64,000 nt of DNA, taken from NCBI GenBank assembly GCA_026874595.1, contig CM049322.1, positions 38,969,340-39,033,339 on the forward strand. Reading direction: 5' to 3'. Position numbers and translations under genes: made by a program. The notes under the pieces are model-generated. The model worked only from the letters and a program-made list of their open reading frames with translations, ran no database searches and was not told the DNA's origin. Source of the stretch: Sipunculus nudus. Its lineage: Eukaryota > Annelida > Sipuncula > Golfingiida > Sipunculidae. Shown here piece after piece: positions 1-11,790 of this stretch; the stretch's first letter is position 1, and each line of letters opens with the position of its first letter.

Positions 1-479
1 GAAATGAGTAACATCTCGAAAACAAGCATTTGTTCAATGTAAAAAGAACGGTAGCAATGATGTAATGGAAAAAGATAAACTGATTATCTAACTAAAATAC
101 ATTTACACTAACACGTTGCTAATATAACGGTGTTCATATGCGATTGGGAAGCGAAATGGATATAGGACCGAGTTGAATTATGATCTGTTTTCAGCCGTAT
201 TTCTACATGTGCAGCACTACCTAGATTTAGGTCAATGTGTAAACGAAAAAGTTTTGAAATCCTTTAATTGATATTAATAATTTAAATTATTTTCACAGGT
301 TAAAGAAGGCGAATTTCAATGCATTTAGGTGTAAATTTTGATGCTTTGAATGTACCGCGTACAGTGTGACCACGTCACGTCGCGTGTTTTTGTTGTGTCA
401 GTTGCATTGTAATTTCAGTAATAGTAAAACCTAAATAAACCGTTTAAACTACACTTGTGAGAAATGACTAATGTGAGAC

Positions 480-800
480 AGAAAGAACTGTTTTAACATT
501 TGGGGTAATCCGGTTCACCATCTGGATCTAGGAATTTTTGAAAGGAAAAAGTCTGTTCTCTCTGATTAAAAAATAACTTTTTTTCCATGGAATCTTAACT
601 TAACTATCGACCGAGCAGCCAAAGCTTCAATAAACGCGCTTTTGAACACACGTCAGTGTTAACAATAAAAGATAATTTAAATGCAATCCTTTTTATGATA
701 ATATATGTGCGTGTGTGTGTATGTATGCACCACCGCCTTAAGGTCGCCAGTGTACTCGGCGGACCTTGTATCAGTACACTTTTCATTACCATGAGGGGCA
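480..800. repeat. Diverged internal repeat A
   Basis: This stretch shares ordered short blocks with repeat B (1775-2890) and partly with repeat C (6525-7260): a 'gggg..atccgg.tca..atctggatc' block, 'aactatcgaccg', 'gcaccaccgcc' and 'gtatcagtac'. The spacing is conserved but the sequence has drifted strongly, so the duplication predates the large block duplication. Equivalent copies lie near 15735-16053 and 38050-38373. The 'ccggatc..tctggatc' block looks like a dispersed repeat family, but I cannot name it. No intact coding frame is supported. Confidence 0.6.
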
Positions 801-1774
801 CCCTTCATAATAAAATCTAAAGTCGATTTAATATATATATACCAAACGCATCGCCCCCACGTTATTGTGTGCCTTTATCATTCGGCATTCTCATATTGGG
901 AACTGATTTCTTTGGCCGCTCTACAGTAAATAGGTCTCATTCTGTTTCTCTTCTTATTTGTGTTAATCACCACAAACTTCTGAAGCGATTCAAAGACTTC
1001 ACCTTAATTTCTTATAAATCACATTGACCCTTATCTGTCTTATTATTCTCAAAAGTTTGATTTGAATTCGAATCTTTTCTTTTATACAGCGCCAATCCCT
1101 GGAAAACATTTCGACTTTGGACCTACATCAGGATGGATCAGAGTACCCATTTTTTTGCAGCCTGTAAGAAGTTGTCACACCATTTACCAACATGGTACAG
1201 GGGACAAGTTTGACCCTAAGCCATGAGCCAGAATCCTTTGGCATTTCCCAATGGCTGGCTGTTGAAGTCATGAAAGCGACCGAAATCAACGTCTATAATA
1301 ATATTCATGAGCACTATAACGTCATCAATATTTCTTTATGTGTACAAGAAATAACAGTCATGATGTGTTTGTCCACTCGAATACAATTGGTGTTTCTTAT
1401 AAAACAACATTTAAAAAAGTACCGTTAGTACTACGCCTAAGTTGTCCCGTTCTCTTAAATCTAAGAATGTGGGTGCTTCTCTCGTTTAAATAGATTGAGG
1501 TTCAACTATTTTAGTATGTTTCGTATTTCTTTTGACTAAATTACACAAATTACCATGGTACTTAACTTGGCAGTATCAAAATCCTGTGAGTAATATCACC
1601 ATAAGGACATTACTTCATGTTTTACGTCCGAAAACTTCCCCATAATTAGTACAGTACATAACAGTTTTTCTTCTCATTTAAAGCCCCAGAGACCATTAAA
1701 CATTTACATATTTTCAGGAACAAAATATCAACAATACATATAAAAGAATATACATCAACAATATACAACAAATT

Positions 1775-2890
1775 CCAGCTTGCTTGGTACTTCATAGCCC
1801 CAGCCAAGCGGGATAAAGTTTTTGTTTGCGATGGTTTGTTTGTTTGTTTGTTTTTCTGACAGTTAGCAACATTACGCAGAACGGATATTGATGAAATTTG
1901 CAGGATAGCTCGTCATTGAAACAAGGAACAAATAATTACATTTTGGGGGAGATCCGGATCAATATCTGGATCGTGAATTTTTAGAAAGAAAAACGCTGCA
2001 TGTCTTACAATGCCATATGGCTTAGGTCTGCGCTATCCGTGTGCAAATTTCTAGATACCGGTAAATCATATTCCCGTGTGATCTTAGATTAACTATCGAC
2101 CGAAGTGCCACACATTTAATTAAAGCACCGGTTACATAGACGTCTGTAATTACACTTTTGATCATCATATGTATATATATGCACCACCGCCTGTTGCTCT
2201 CAGCTGTACTTGGCAGACCTCGTATCAGTACTATTTCCATTGCTATCATAGAGATCCTTAATAATAACACCTAAAGAGGTAATGGTAATCGATTTCATAC
2301 ACATATGAGGCACATTGCCCTCGGGTTATCGTGAGCTTAATACATTTGCCTTTATCATTTGCAGATGCAATTTCCTCTACTACTTTTTATTAAGCAAAAC
2401 ACTTCCTTCCTCTTTTTCGTACATGTATCAGTCACCAAAAACTTCTTAGCCTACAAAGTTCTTCAGACCTGATACGATTACCTTACACGTCACCTGATCC
2501 GCTAGTTTATTTCCGAACAGGAAATTAAAAAGTCACCGTTGACTGGCAAGTTACCCCCCCCCCCCCTTTGCTGTCATATCCTTCACCAATGGATAATTCA
2601 AGCAAACTTAATTGAAAAAGAACAGTTAGTTCATCTTACTTTATTCCCCGAATAAGCCAAGTTTCAAAGTTTTGTTGTTGATTTTATATGAGCCAATTAT
2701 AAAGTTGCATGCTTTTACTAGGCGGTATCCGTGACTGCAAAAAATACAGACACATATACATTTCTAACTTTAAACTTTGGCATACTCCACGTGTGCACTT
2801 TTATATGAATCTAAAATGACTGTTTGAATGATTTAAATTCAGGTTGTTTGGCCAGACGTGCTAAAGATGTCCACACAGCATTACAAATGC
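1775..2890. repeat. Diverged internal repeat B
   Basis: Repeat B resembles repeat A over its first half and repeat C over its second half. On the minus strand about 2390-2520 reads as a decayed segment beginning FGNKLADQ, matched in repeat C by FGNELVDQAACEVIESG (6820-6905). B has in-frame stops where C is open. A C-homopolymer lies at about 2556-2569. Equivalent copies are at about 17034-18160 and 39350-40465. The pattern suggests an old tandem duplication of a short exon-bearing unit, now degenerate. Confidence 0.55.
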
Positions 2891-3144
2891 GTACCGGATA
2901 AAGTGCCAACTGCGTATGGTGGGCCCTAGCGACCTAAACGTCGTGTGTGGGCGCTGAAGCGTCCCCAGGGAGCTACCGCCAGGAATTAAATTGTAAGGTC
3001 TTTGGAGTCAGTTAAAACCTGATTTTTTTTTAAACTTACCGCTGATGTCTCTTTCTGTTAAAGGTCAGTAATTTTGTGTAAACGCTTGTCCAAAGGAATA
3101 AGGTATAGTCTTGCTGTACTGCACATATTAATTTAAGAAATATA

Positions 3145-3783
3145 TTAACACATTCGCTGCCAATGACGTGTTTACCCGTCGTTTATTATGATTTCCCCAG
3201 TGCCAAGCACGTGCATACACGTCATTTATTTATAAGCCTTTTTCAGCAGGAATTCTCATAAATTAAACAATAAATTCTCTGCAGATAAGTAGTAGACCAT
3301 TTATAAAACAGTCTCGCAGTATGAAAATGAATTATTTGTTATTCAACAGCGTGCTGCATCATTCTAAAGCAGGAAAGATGTGAAGATGGTGACAAAATCC
3401 ACGGCTCCGGTCCATTGCCATGAAATAACTTTACGACGCGCTTCAGTTTGAAGTCGATTCCTTGTAAGAATACTACTTTGAATCAAACGAAAAGGAGGAT
3501 CGTAAAAATATGCAGCTAGTTTTATATTAGAGCACGTTTTGGCCACTTATTTACGACAGACCCAGTTGGGAGACCGACGTGTGATAGATCGCACCTTAGG
3601 TGTGAACTCAAGATAGCGAGGCGTAAGGTCGTTCAGGTGTATTGCCCCGCGAGGACAGGGTATTGCGCAATCAACAACAGAGGGCGCGTGCCACATGATT
3701 GACACACAGACCGGCAGTGTAATCAGAACGCGGCTGCAAATGATTCTTTCGGCTTATTTCTTGTTCCTTTTTTATTTAAATAA
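3145..3783. mobile_element. piggyBac-like element, left end only (copy 1)
   Basis: A TTAA at 3145-3148 is followed by the terminal sequence CACATTCGCTGCCAA, identical to the left end of the complete elements at 18418-20823 and 40724-42153. The subterminal sequence has short 'gacgtg..cacgtc' palindromes of the kind seen near piggyBac ends. The copy breaks off near 3783, where the sequence joins DNA that lies about 0.6 kb beyond the right terminus in copy 3. The right terminus is therefore deleted. I recognise no transposase, so the family is most likely non-autonomous. Confidence 0.7.
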
Positions 3784-4185
3784 ATCAAACTTTTTTATAT
3801 TCCTACTGAACCAGAAACGACTAATGAGGATGATTGACGACGCATCCATGCAACTCCCGCGCATGTATGGCGAGCTTTTGGGACTAAAAATACGAATGTT
3901 TGTCCTTGCCAGTTGCATCTTTCGTGAAACAAAAACTTTATTGTTCTGAGAAGTATCGACTGTTACCTGCTTAACGGTAGACCTGTTTGCTTTAATATTT
4001 CCTGTTTTTAATGTCATATCACTGCTGTGGATCATTTATATGGCTCAATATAAAATGATGATTAGTACTTCCTTTCATGAATCTATTGATTATTTACAAT
4101 GTATGTAAAGAATACATTCAGGTTTGCAGCTAGGATTCACGGACTGAATGGGGTTGGAAGGGGAGTCATATCTGTCGGCTTGAGC

Positions 4186-4186
<1 letters not shown>

Positions 4187-4253
<67 letters not shown>
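4187..4253. repeat. (TA)n microsatellite, copy 1
   Basis: Uninterrupted TA dinucleotide tract of about 67 bp. The orthologous tract is interrupted in copy 2 (21832-21890), similar in copy 3 (43155-43219) and longer and interrupted in copy 4 (62575-62687). The flanks (gagcg before, gctccac after) are the same in each. Open frames across it give artificial Tyr-Ile repeats and are not genes. Confidence 0.98.
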
Positions 4254-4255
<2 letters not shown>

Positions 4256-5399
4256 TCCACAATACCTGCAGAAGAAAGTGAAATGAAACAATAATTTAAG
4301 CATGACTAACATTTTCATGATTTTAACATTTTTGTTGTCATATAATGTTTATTCATTATACCTACAGCTTAAAAACAAGTGTCTTAATTAGTTTAGTTTC
4401 TTGGATTTTCTCCTTTTTGTTCCTTTCTATTAATTGGCTTCTTTGATCATATGCTAAAGGGCTTTATAACGGTAAAGAACAATTAATAAAAATATGTACG
4501 ATTTTAATATGGAGTGGGAAATTACATTTCGAATGTGCAAAATTGGGTCTTGTGGAAATATCCATGATTCAATAAGTCCATCTGAAATTATTGAGCTCTG
4601 ATTGTCAGTGTTGTCAGCACCATTATTTAGGAAGTAATATAAACTTCTTCCGGCACAAAATAGCTAGAGTTTGTTAATAATTACCCACAGTATGTTATAA
4701 ATCCAATAAATCTTTCAAGTAGGGAAACTGGATAGCTGGCTTTATCTTCTCGAAAAAATGATCACCATTTGTTTTGTTTTGTATGTAAGGGTTAATAACA
4801 AGTGTTATTTATTTTTTCTTCTAGTTTTTGTTGCATTAAATAAAATATAAGATTCAGTTGATACACTAATATATAAAGTATTTTTCATTGGAATGAATGA
4901 ATGACTAACAATGGGTAAAAAATGAAACGATATATGTGAAAATAACGTATTGGCATGTAAAAAATAGGATTGACTCTTACACTATTCACATGTGCCGTAC
5001 GGTGTATCTAATCGTTGCTGAAGTATTACGATTAACCCCCCCCCCCCCCGTCCTGTACCTTTACGAAAAGTCCAAACAGTACTATAAACTGAGGTTACCA
5101 TGTGCATGATGATAATATTCAAATTCCTCTCTGACTTTGTTTTTTATTCTTTATACTGTAACCATGAAACCATGTGGAATACGATTTAATCGGATCTGTG
5201 GTAGCAATCGGAGATAATGCCAAATTATTTAGCAAATAATTATTGTACAGACACTGGGGCCTAACACTGTCAGCTTCCTGGAGGGGAAAAACATGTTTTG
5301 CAGGTGTAGAGATGGTGCACATAAATCAAATATAATCTAATCCACTCTAAGAAAATATTGAATATAAATGTTTTCACTGATAATATACATTGTTTTAGG

Positions 5400-6081
5400 G
5401 ATTGAAGCAAGAGAACGAATCAGCAAAAACACTACCAAAGACTTAGCGCCATGTCAGCCCGTAAAACAGCCAGCAGCTCAAGAAGAGGGTCATCTTTATA
5501 ATCTTAACCATTATTATGACTTGTGATATCCTCTGTCCAAATTTAGGATTGCGGTTAAATCCCACACTTTAAGTTTACAGCGAGAACTTTGTGAGTATGA
5601 CGTCAAGTTTCTGTCTTGTGTTACACTAAGCTACACGGAAATCATTCAACCCACTAAGGTTTAATCTTTTCTCATTAACTAAAATACATAGAACACATAC
5701 AAACAATGCTTAGGGTTGTTTCTTTTTTTCGACATAACATTCATAACAAAATATCCCCTAATCACAAGAATCACTCTTCTTAAACATGTTACTGAAATTT
5801 GTTCATCACGTCATAGACGTATTTACCACAAGGTTGAAATGAAAGACATAGTCAAAGCCATGTCAGGTTTAATAATCACTCTATCAGAGCATTGAATCTG
5901 AGATAAACCAGTTACAGTTTACTAGAAAATGCAAAATATCGATAACCATAACCACATGATACACTGTAGGAAGCAAATGTAGATGTTCAGAGGTATATCT
6001 ACAAGAAATAAGGGTAACGTTCCTAAGGTCAAATTGAATATTATCAACACGACAACAAGTCCTATTAAAGTGATTAGACAA
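5400..6081 (-). pseudogene. Decayed death-domain-like exon(s), copy 1
   Basis: Two short minus-strand stretches resemble the open death-domain-like exon region at 26230-26687. About 5930-6060 encodes a piece containing EHLHLLP, comparable with RHLHLLQ. About 5430-5640 aligns with the downstream part, including a helix-like DDPLLELLAVLRAD matched by DDTSPDLLDEIRAIRR. In the copy the two parts are separated by about 0.3 kb of extra DNA, and the second part contains frameshifts and stops relative to the open exon. I infer a non-functional paralogue. The alignment was made by eye and should be treated as tentative. Confidence 0.4.
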
Positions 6082-6524
6082 AGGTTTTTTTTTGTTCTAC
6101 ATTTAGGAAAACATTAGAGTTTAACATAAGAAAGTGCAGAATTATTTTCACTTATATATCAGTAATATGTTCGGTTTCTCGCTCCATTTTAGCTGATCGA
6201 TTTAAATAAAAAATGAGATAATTCATTTACCCATATCCATACACTTAATTCTAAAACTGTTTGCAGACTTACTTGGTAGAAAATACACTGGCAAGGACCT
6301 TGGTTTACATATATCCTTATGAAAAACACTTCAAAAATTGACACAGATCCCCTTCAAAACTATCATGTGATTCCCTAATATATTTGGCTGAGCGTCAAGA
6401 CTTGCGAATTTTTCTTCTTATTGAAAGCCTTTGAGAGGAAATAACACCCTTTTCCGAGATTGGAAATGTCCTGTAGTATATAAAAACATTATTACCAGGT
6501 ACTCTTCATGGGCTGTTATTAAAA

Positions 6525-7260
6525 AAGAACTCTAGCTTGCTTGGCACACTATAAGATATACTTCCATGGCTTCCTAAATTAATCATCGACCGTCTTGCCA
6601 CGCCTCTCATCAAAAACTTTTTAAACACGCGCCTTTGATTACCATCAAAGATACATGTAAATACGACACCTTTATTCGACAGACGTTTCAGTACCTTTTA
6701 TCATAACCATCAAAGGCATATTTTCATACCAGAAACGTATATGTAAGTCATACATTTGGCTTGCCATATGAAGATATAATTTCTTAATCTTATTCGGCTT
6801 CTTTTCCATGCATATATCAGTCACTTCGAGCCTCTCAACAAAGTCTCTGATACCCGATTCGATTACCTCACACGCTGCCTGATCCACTAATTCATTTCCG
6901 AACAGAAAATAGTACCCGTTGAATGGCTATTAATTTCTCACCCCCTGCTGATGTCATATCCGTCATCAAATTTGAGTTCAAGCAAACTTTATGTAAAAAG
7001 AACAGCTAGATCACCTAACATTTGTCGCTGTTGCTATCATTACAACCCTGAATAATCTATGATTCAGTGTTCTGTCACCGATTTTATGATTTTGATTGCT
7101 GTCACTAGGCTGGAGCCTTGACTAAAAAATGTTACCGACACATTTACCATTCTTCCCTTAAAATTAGGCATACACTATGTGAGCAAATTTATAAGAATCT
7201 AAATGACTGCTTAATTGAGTTAAAATTGAGTTGCTAAGCCAGGCTTGCTTTACATACCAA
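6525..7260. repeat. Diverged internal repeat C
   Basis: Repeat C shares ordered blocks with repeat B, including the exon-like FGNELVDQAACEVIESG stretch on the minus strand and the downstream 'gtcatatcc.tcacca', 'ttcaagcaaactt' and 'gaatctaaatgac' blocks. A 71-codon open frame (6672-6887, minus) spans the exon-like part. The tail of this region and about 7030-7440 also resembles 21035-21135 in copy 2. Equivalent copies are at about 45484-46220 and, inverted, 58080-58820; in the inverted copy the frame is broken. Function unknown. Confidence 0.5.
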
Positions 7261-8170
7261 ATCCGTGGAGGTGTCAAATTCAACCAAAGATCGCTACCAC
7301 TATGCTTAAACCCCATTCTGTTTAAGGGGCGGCATTTTGTGTGATCTCATGTCCTAAGCAAAAAGCATAATCCCAGTGAGCCAAATAGCTCTGTGTTAAT
7401 AGAAAGTTTGGTTTTGATCACACGAAGTTATGACAGCTTCAAATAGATATAGCCTTTAACAAAGGTGGTTGTGGTGAGTGCTTTGGACAGGGACATTTGA
7501 CAGGCTACGTCCGATCAGTTCTCAGCAGAGTTCAGTTAATCAATTTTTCTCTGGCAAGCATTGATTCAAGAAAAAAACCCTAGCTATTTATAATAAGTCA
7601 AGGTAGTCATAATAAACCAAGAACCACACTCTGCAGTGCAACGGCAGAGCGACATAAAGAATGGCCGCCCGCTTATCGCTAAGTGGGCCCATGTACTTTT
7701 ATGAGTAATGCTTTTTATGTGGTATCACTGATGCGGCTTAGATTTATGGCTGCAACTAAAATGATATTTAGTACTATCTGGTATTGGTCACGTATAATAT
7801 ACATGTTAGTTAGGGGCGTAGACAGGATTTACGGGAGGCGAACGGGGATGTCATACCAACTGGCCGTAGCTGGTATGGGTGGGTCGTAGCACAGTTTTCT
7901 AATACATATTGCATATTTATCCACATTCCTAACAAATAGTACTGACTAAAAGATTACTAATCTATGCAAAATATTTAAAATTTAGCAAACTAGCACGCAT
8001 GAAAAAGTGTCTTACAGATAGAAAATGTGCTTAGGACGACAAGACTTTAATTCATTTTCAAAATACTTTGGCATATCCTTTGCATTTTCCAGGGTCAAGG
8101 ATGAATCAGTGATTGGCATAATTGGTGACAAGGCATTTATTCAGCAAATAATGAGCTATTTCCATAGAAA

Positions 8171-9018
8171 TTAGGGTGGTGGCCTAATTATTTCAAGTTC
8201 ATGCAAATGTACAGGTGTCTCTTTCATTGTGCGCTCAAGCCCCGGGCGTCAATTGCTAAGGCGTGTAGATACACAGCGCTCGCTGTAATCCTTACTGGGT
8301 GAACCCAGGCGTGTAAAGACACAGCATTCGTGCTAATCTCGAATTTTCTGGGCTGTTCGCGCTCTATGAGCGCGTGTCTTGTATTGTTCTTTGGGCGCGT
8401 GTGTATTATGTATTGTTGTGATCTTTGCATTGTTCGTGAAATAGAAGTTTCTAGGCTTTGGGTTGATACATGATTAAATTAGGGGCTGTGTTTTGAGCCC
8501 AGTGGAGGAGGGAGAAAAATTCCAGCGGACACGGAAGAGTGTGGGTCAGTTTGTGGACCTTTCCGATAATTGCAGAATTTATAGATCTTCTTCGAAATTT
8601 GTAACGGATTTTATACAGTCTTCAGTTTGCCTTTGGGACGATTACCTGAACTTCACTTTTTGATTACAACAGATTGTTTTCGAGATTACGTTGAACATAT
8701 TTTCTGAGAAGATTTACGTGAACTGTTCATCTGGATTATATGTTGTAAAGGACATGTTGAGCTGTAACAGTGGTGGTATCCAGAAAAGCAGGATTCCGAA
8801 CACTTTGGTTTTGTATACTTTATTTATTATACTTTTTGATTGTATTGATTTACTGTTATACTGTTGTTATACTGTGTAATTGTTTTGATTTAGTGTATTG
8901 TTTGTAATGTAGACATTTCACGCTGCCTAGTGTTACGGAATATGATTTTTATTTATCTCCATGACAAAATTCACGCTCGTCACGACTACGTGATCTGTTG
9001 CTATAAGGTTCCGTAACA
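8171..9018 (+). other. Retrotransposon 5' LTR/leader candidate (copy 1)
   Basis: The right limit is supported: the stretch ends ...CCGTAACA at 9018, and a tRNA-primer-binding-like sequence starts 6 bp later. The left limit is not determined; 8171 is only where the DNA weakly resembles what follows the polypurine tract in copy 3 (ggtgg...). No second LTR is present for comparison, because every copy is truncated or rearranged at its 3' end. The last 88 bp (8931-9018) are bounded by a perfect 10-bp inverted pair, TGTTACGGAA and TTCCGTAACA. The orthologous stretches are at about 47130-47977 and 56297-57145 (inverted). Confidence 0.4.
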
Positions 9019-9024
9019 TAAAAT

Positions 9025-9042
9025 TGTGGGCTTGTTTGGGAG
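9025..9042 (+). promoter_or_regulatory. Primer-binding-site-like sequence
   Basis: The sequence TGTGGGCTTGTTTGGGAG matches the common tRNA-Pro-type primer site at about 13 of 18 positions and lies 6 bp after an LTR-like CA end. Gag-like coding sequence begins about 120 bp downstream, as expected. It is the same in copy 3 (47984-48001) and inverted in copy 4 (56273-56290). The choice of tRNA is an inference. Confidence 0.5.
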
Positions 9043-9159
9043 GCTTAATAGTTTTGAAAATTTATCAGGCCTTGACCGAGACACATTGTTTACATTATAT
9101 TGTTTACAAGATTGATCTCAGTGTTTTTGTTTTTGTTGTTATTGCTTTAACATCTTAAC

Positions 9160-10189
9160 ATAGCAGATTTCAAACCTGATGCATTTGTTGAAGATCCCGA
9201 CCTTGATCAACTTAAACAGTTGACAAAAGATCAGTTGTTGCGTTTTAGACAACACTTAGGGTATGTGTGAATAAAAGCTTTAAGAAAGCCTGATATGATT
9301 GCTAAAATCATGCAAGATCTAGTTAGCAAAGGTTTAATTGAAGAGAGTGAAGTAGAAACATAAAAAAAGTGACAACCTTGCAGTTAGGATTAAAAAAGTT
9401 GACATGAGCTAGCATTAAAAGAAAGTGAAGAACATCAAAGAGAAAGACTAGAAAAAGAAATTGAAAGAGAAAGACTAGAAACAGAAAAAGAAATAGAGTG
9501 AAAACAACTGGAGTTAGAACGACTTAAACTAGAACATGGTCTACTTGCTGCCTCAACTCACAGTTTCGATGTTACTAAACACATTAGACCTGTCCTACCT
9601 TTTCAAGAAAATGAGGTTGATATATATTTCTTACACTTTGAGAAGGTAGCTAAAAATTTACAATTGGCCTAAGGAAAATTGGATTATGCTATTACAAAGT
9701 GTATTGACTGGCACGGCCAGAGAAAGAAGGTTATGACTTAGTTACGGAGGCTTACCGCCAGAAATTTAGATATTGGGAAAGCAAAACAACAGAACTATGT
9801 AGAATTTGCTAGGACAAAAGAGCAGTTGTTTAATCATTGGTGTAGTTCTAAAAATGTAATGAAAGATAATGAAAATTTTCGCCAGTTGATTTTGCTTGAT
9901 GAATTTAAGCTCTGCATTAACGCAGGTGTTAAAACCTTTCTTGATGAAAAAATTCCTGAAACACTTGACATTGCTGCTCAATTAGCTGATGATTATTCAT
10001 TAACACATTACTACCAAATCAAACCAGTCATTCACAAACAAGAATGTAAATCAGTATGGTCAAAAGAAGTTTAAGGTGCAGACACCCAATAATAGTAGTT
10101 CTGATAGATCAACAAAGTCCATTGCTACACCTCAGTCCATGTCCACTCTGTCTAAATCCAACAAAAACTGCTGGAAACTTGCAAATTAA
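9160..10189 (+). pseudogene. gag: Ty3/Gypsy gag relic, copy 1
   Basis: The N-terminal part starts with ADFKPEAFVEDP-like sequence typical of SAP-like gag starts in this group. A Glu/Lys/Arg-rich coiled-coil-like stretch follows (about 9400-9540), then a SCAN-like region (about 9800-10010, with FRQLILLDEF and LDIAAQLADDYS). The initiator is ATA here (ATG in copy 4), and a TGA interrupts codon 37, where copy 4 has TGT. Further stops and frameshifts follow. Relative to copy 3, a 60-bp in-frame deletion removes the CCHC zinc knuckle, and a short deletion lies just after the SCAN-like region. Clearly non-functional. Confidence 0.85.
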
Positions 10190-10377
10190 CCGAGGAGCAA
10201 ACCACCTGGTTTTGATTCAAAATCTGTGCAAAGCACAGTACCAGAGCCAAGCTCTTTTCAAGTAAATAAGGGGTAAAACTCCTTTATTGACTCTAAAAAA
10301 ACAGTACGATGCTACAGAGGCCAACGTGCCGTCTGAATCAAAAGAAGAATCCGTAGCTTGCTGGGTAAAAACCTCAT

Positions 10378-10800
10378 TTGATTCCTCCGAGAAATTTAAT
10401 AAGGCTAGGTCCTCCTAGATGGAGTATCCTCAGAATTAAGCTAAGTCCTGTTATGACTCTTGTTAGAGTATTACAAATGAGGGCAGGTCCTCTTATGACA
10501 AAACAGAAGTCTGTTCCGCTTCACAGTATACATTTAAAGTCAGATTTGATTTCTGGGAATATTACTGTGGGTATAAGAACAACTTTACCCTTTAAGGGAA
10601 TTCAGTTGCTGCTAGGCAGTGATGTTGCAGGTGACAAAGTACAGCCTTTACCAATAGTGACAGAAAAGCTGTTACTTGATCAGGACACTGATCCTGAAAA
10701 TCAGGAAATTCCTGGCTTGTATCATTCATGTGCTGTAACTAGATCTATGGTCAAGAAAAAAACCCATATGAGGATAATTGTCCAGATTATAACACTCTAG
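10378..10800 (+). pseudogene. Retroviral-type protease region relic, copy 1
   Basis: An open frame of 140 codons contains the C-terminal half of a Gypsy protease-like domain, including VGIRTTLPFKGIQLLLGSD and a downstream PLPIVTEK. The usual Asp-Ser/Thr-Gly catalytic triplet is not visible upstream in this frame, where the sequence is frameshifted or lost. The unit lies between gag and integrase, as in copies 3 and 4. The short tail (SCAVTRSMVKKK) resembles the linker before integrase in related elements. Confidence 0.7.
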
Positions 10801-11790
10801 GAGTCACTAGTGACCTGTCTAACAACTCGCCCGTACAGGATGCAGCATTTTCAAGGTCGGAACTTATCACGGAACAGCATAAGGACCCTAATATATCATG
10901 TTTGTTTCCCGGGGCAGTTTCTAAAGATGAACTGTCACAGAACCCAGTTTGTTTCTATGTTAAAAATGAAGTGCTTATGCGTAAATGGCGACCACCTGAT
11001 GAGTGGGCCATCAAACATCAAATAGTTATGCCCAAAAGAAATTCTAAACATGGAACAGGAGGCTCCTTTATCTGGTCATTTAGGTATAAATAAAACTTTT
11101 CAGAAAGTTAGTACACGCTTATATTGGCCTAACCTCAGGACAGATGTTGTACAATATTGTAAATCATGCCACACATGCCAGGTGGTAGGCAAGCCCAATC
11201 AGAATCCTCCTAAAGCCAAACCTCGGCCTATTCCTGTTTCGAGGAACCATTTAGTGCCATTATTGTTGTTTGTGTTGGACCACTGCCCAAAACAAAATCT
11301 GGACATAAATATTTGCTGACAATAATTTGCGCATCTACCAGGCAATACCATTGCGCAAAATTAATGCCATAAGAATTGTCAAGGCTCTGACCAAATTTTT
11401 AACCACTTTAGGATTACCAACATCCGTCAAGTCTGACCAAAGTCTATTTTTATGTCTGGCTTTTTCCAGCAAGTTATGCTTAAGCCAGGTATAAAACAGT
11501 ACAGCTCTTCGCAATACCATCCTGAAAGTCAGGGCGCCCTCGGGCGTTTTCACCAGACATTAAAAAAACATGATAAGGAGTTATTGCTATGACACCAAAA
11601 AAAAATTGGGATGAAGGAATCCACCTATTGCTGTTTGGTGTCAGAGAATCATTTCAAGAGTCCTTGGGTGACAGTCCCTTTGAACTAGCTTTAAACACTC
11701 AGTTCGCTGTCCATTAAAAATGCTTAAAGAAAAATCTTGTGTGAAAATCCTGATTCTCTTAGTTTTTTTTGCGGCATGTCTCAGACTTTT
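10801..11790 (+). pseudogene. Integrase relic, truncated at block junction (copy 1)
   Basis: Fragments in shifting frames give an N-terminal region with EVLMRKWRPPD and the HHCC zinc-binding part (GHLGINKTFQKV, YCKSCHTCQ). Pieces of the catalytic core follow, around 11270-11300 (LDHCPK), 11430-11450 and 11525-11550 (HPESQGAL, with the presumed catalytic Glu). At 11790 the element stops abruptly ('cagactttt') and joins the GPCR block. In copy 3 the element continues from this point through the integrase C-terminus, RT and RNase H. Multiple frameshifts make it inactive. Confidence 0.8.

Larger units (their letters stand above)
1..11790 (+). repeat. Backbone duplication block, copy 1 (5' end outside window)
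   Basis: This block matches copy 3 (from 37646) almost base for base and copy 2 (from 15259) a little less closely. It begins at the window edge, so its left limit is unknown. In order it holds diverged internal repeats A, B and C, the left end of a piggyBac-like element, a (TA)n tract, decayed death-domain-like sequence and a retrotransposon that stops at about 11790. Compared with copy 3 it lacks about 1.39 kb at position 3783 and lacks the 3' part of the retrotransposon. Like copy 3, it lacks the 1.46-kb segment seen in copies 2 and 4. Apart from the listed features I see no gene in it; small open frames here recur in other copies only because the DNA is duplicated. Confidence 0.9.

Noticed and set aside
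604..801. Small frames conserved in three copies (for example 65-codon frames at 604, 15857 and 38177)
   Set aside because: Conservation follows from recent duplication of the DNA. The frames lie in diverged repeats A and B and show no domain or codon constraint that I can see.
4099..4281. Open frames rich in Tyr-Ile repeats (also at 25676-25906, 28380-28698, 43067-43252, 62510-62743)
   Set aside because: They are translations of (TA)n microsatellites and appear on both strands; not genes.
7801..7890. hAT-like terminal sequence 'taggggcgtagacaggattt'
   Set aside because: Resembles termini of some hAT-type elements, but I found no matching inverted end or 8-bp duplication nearby.
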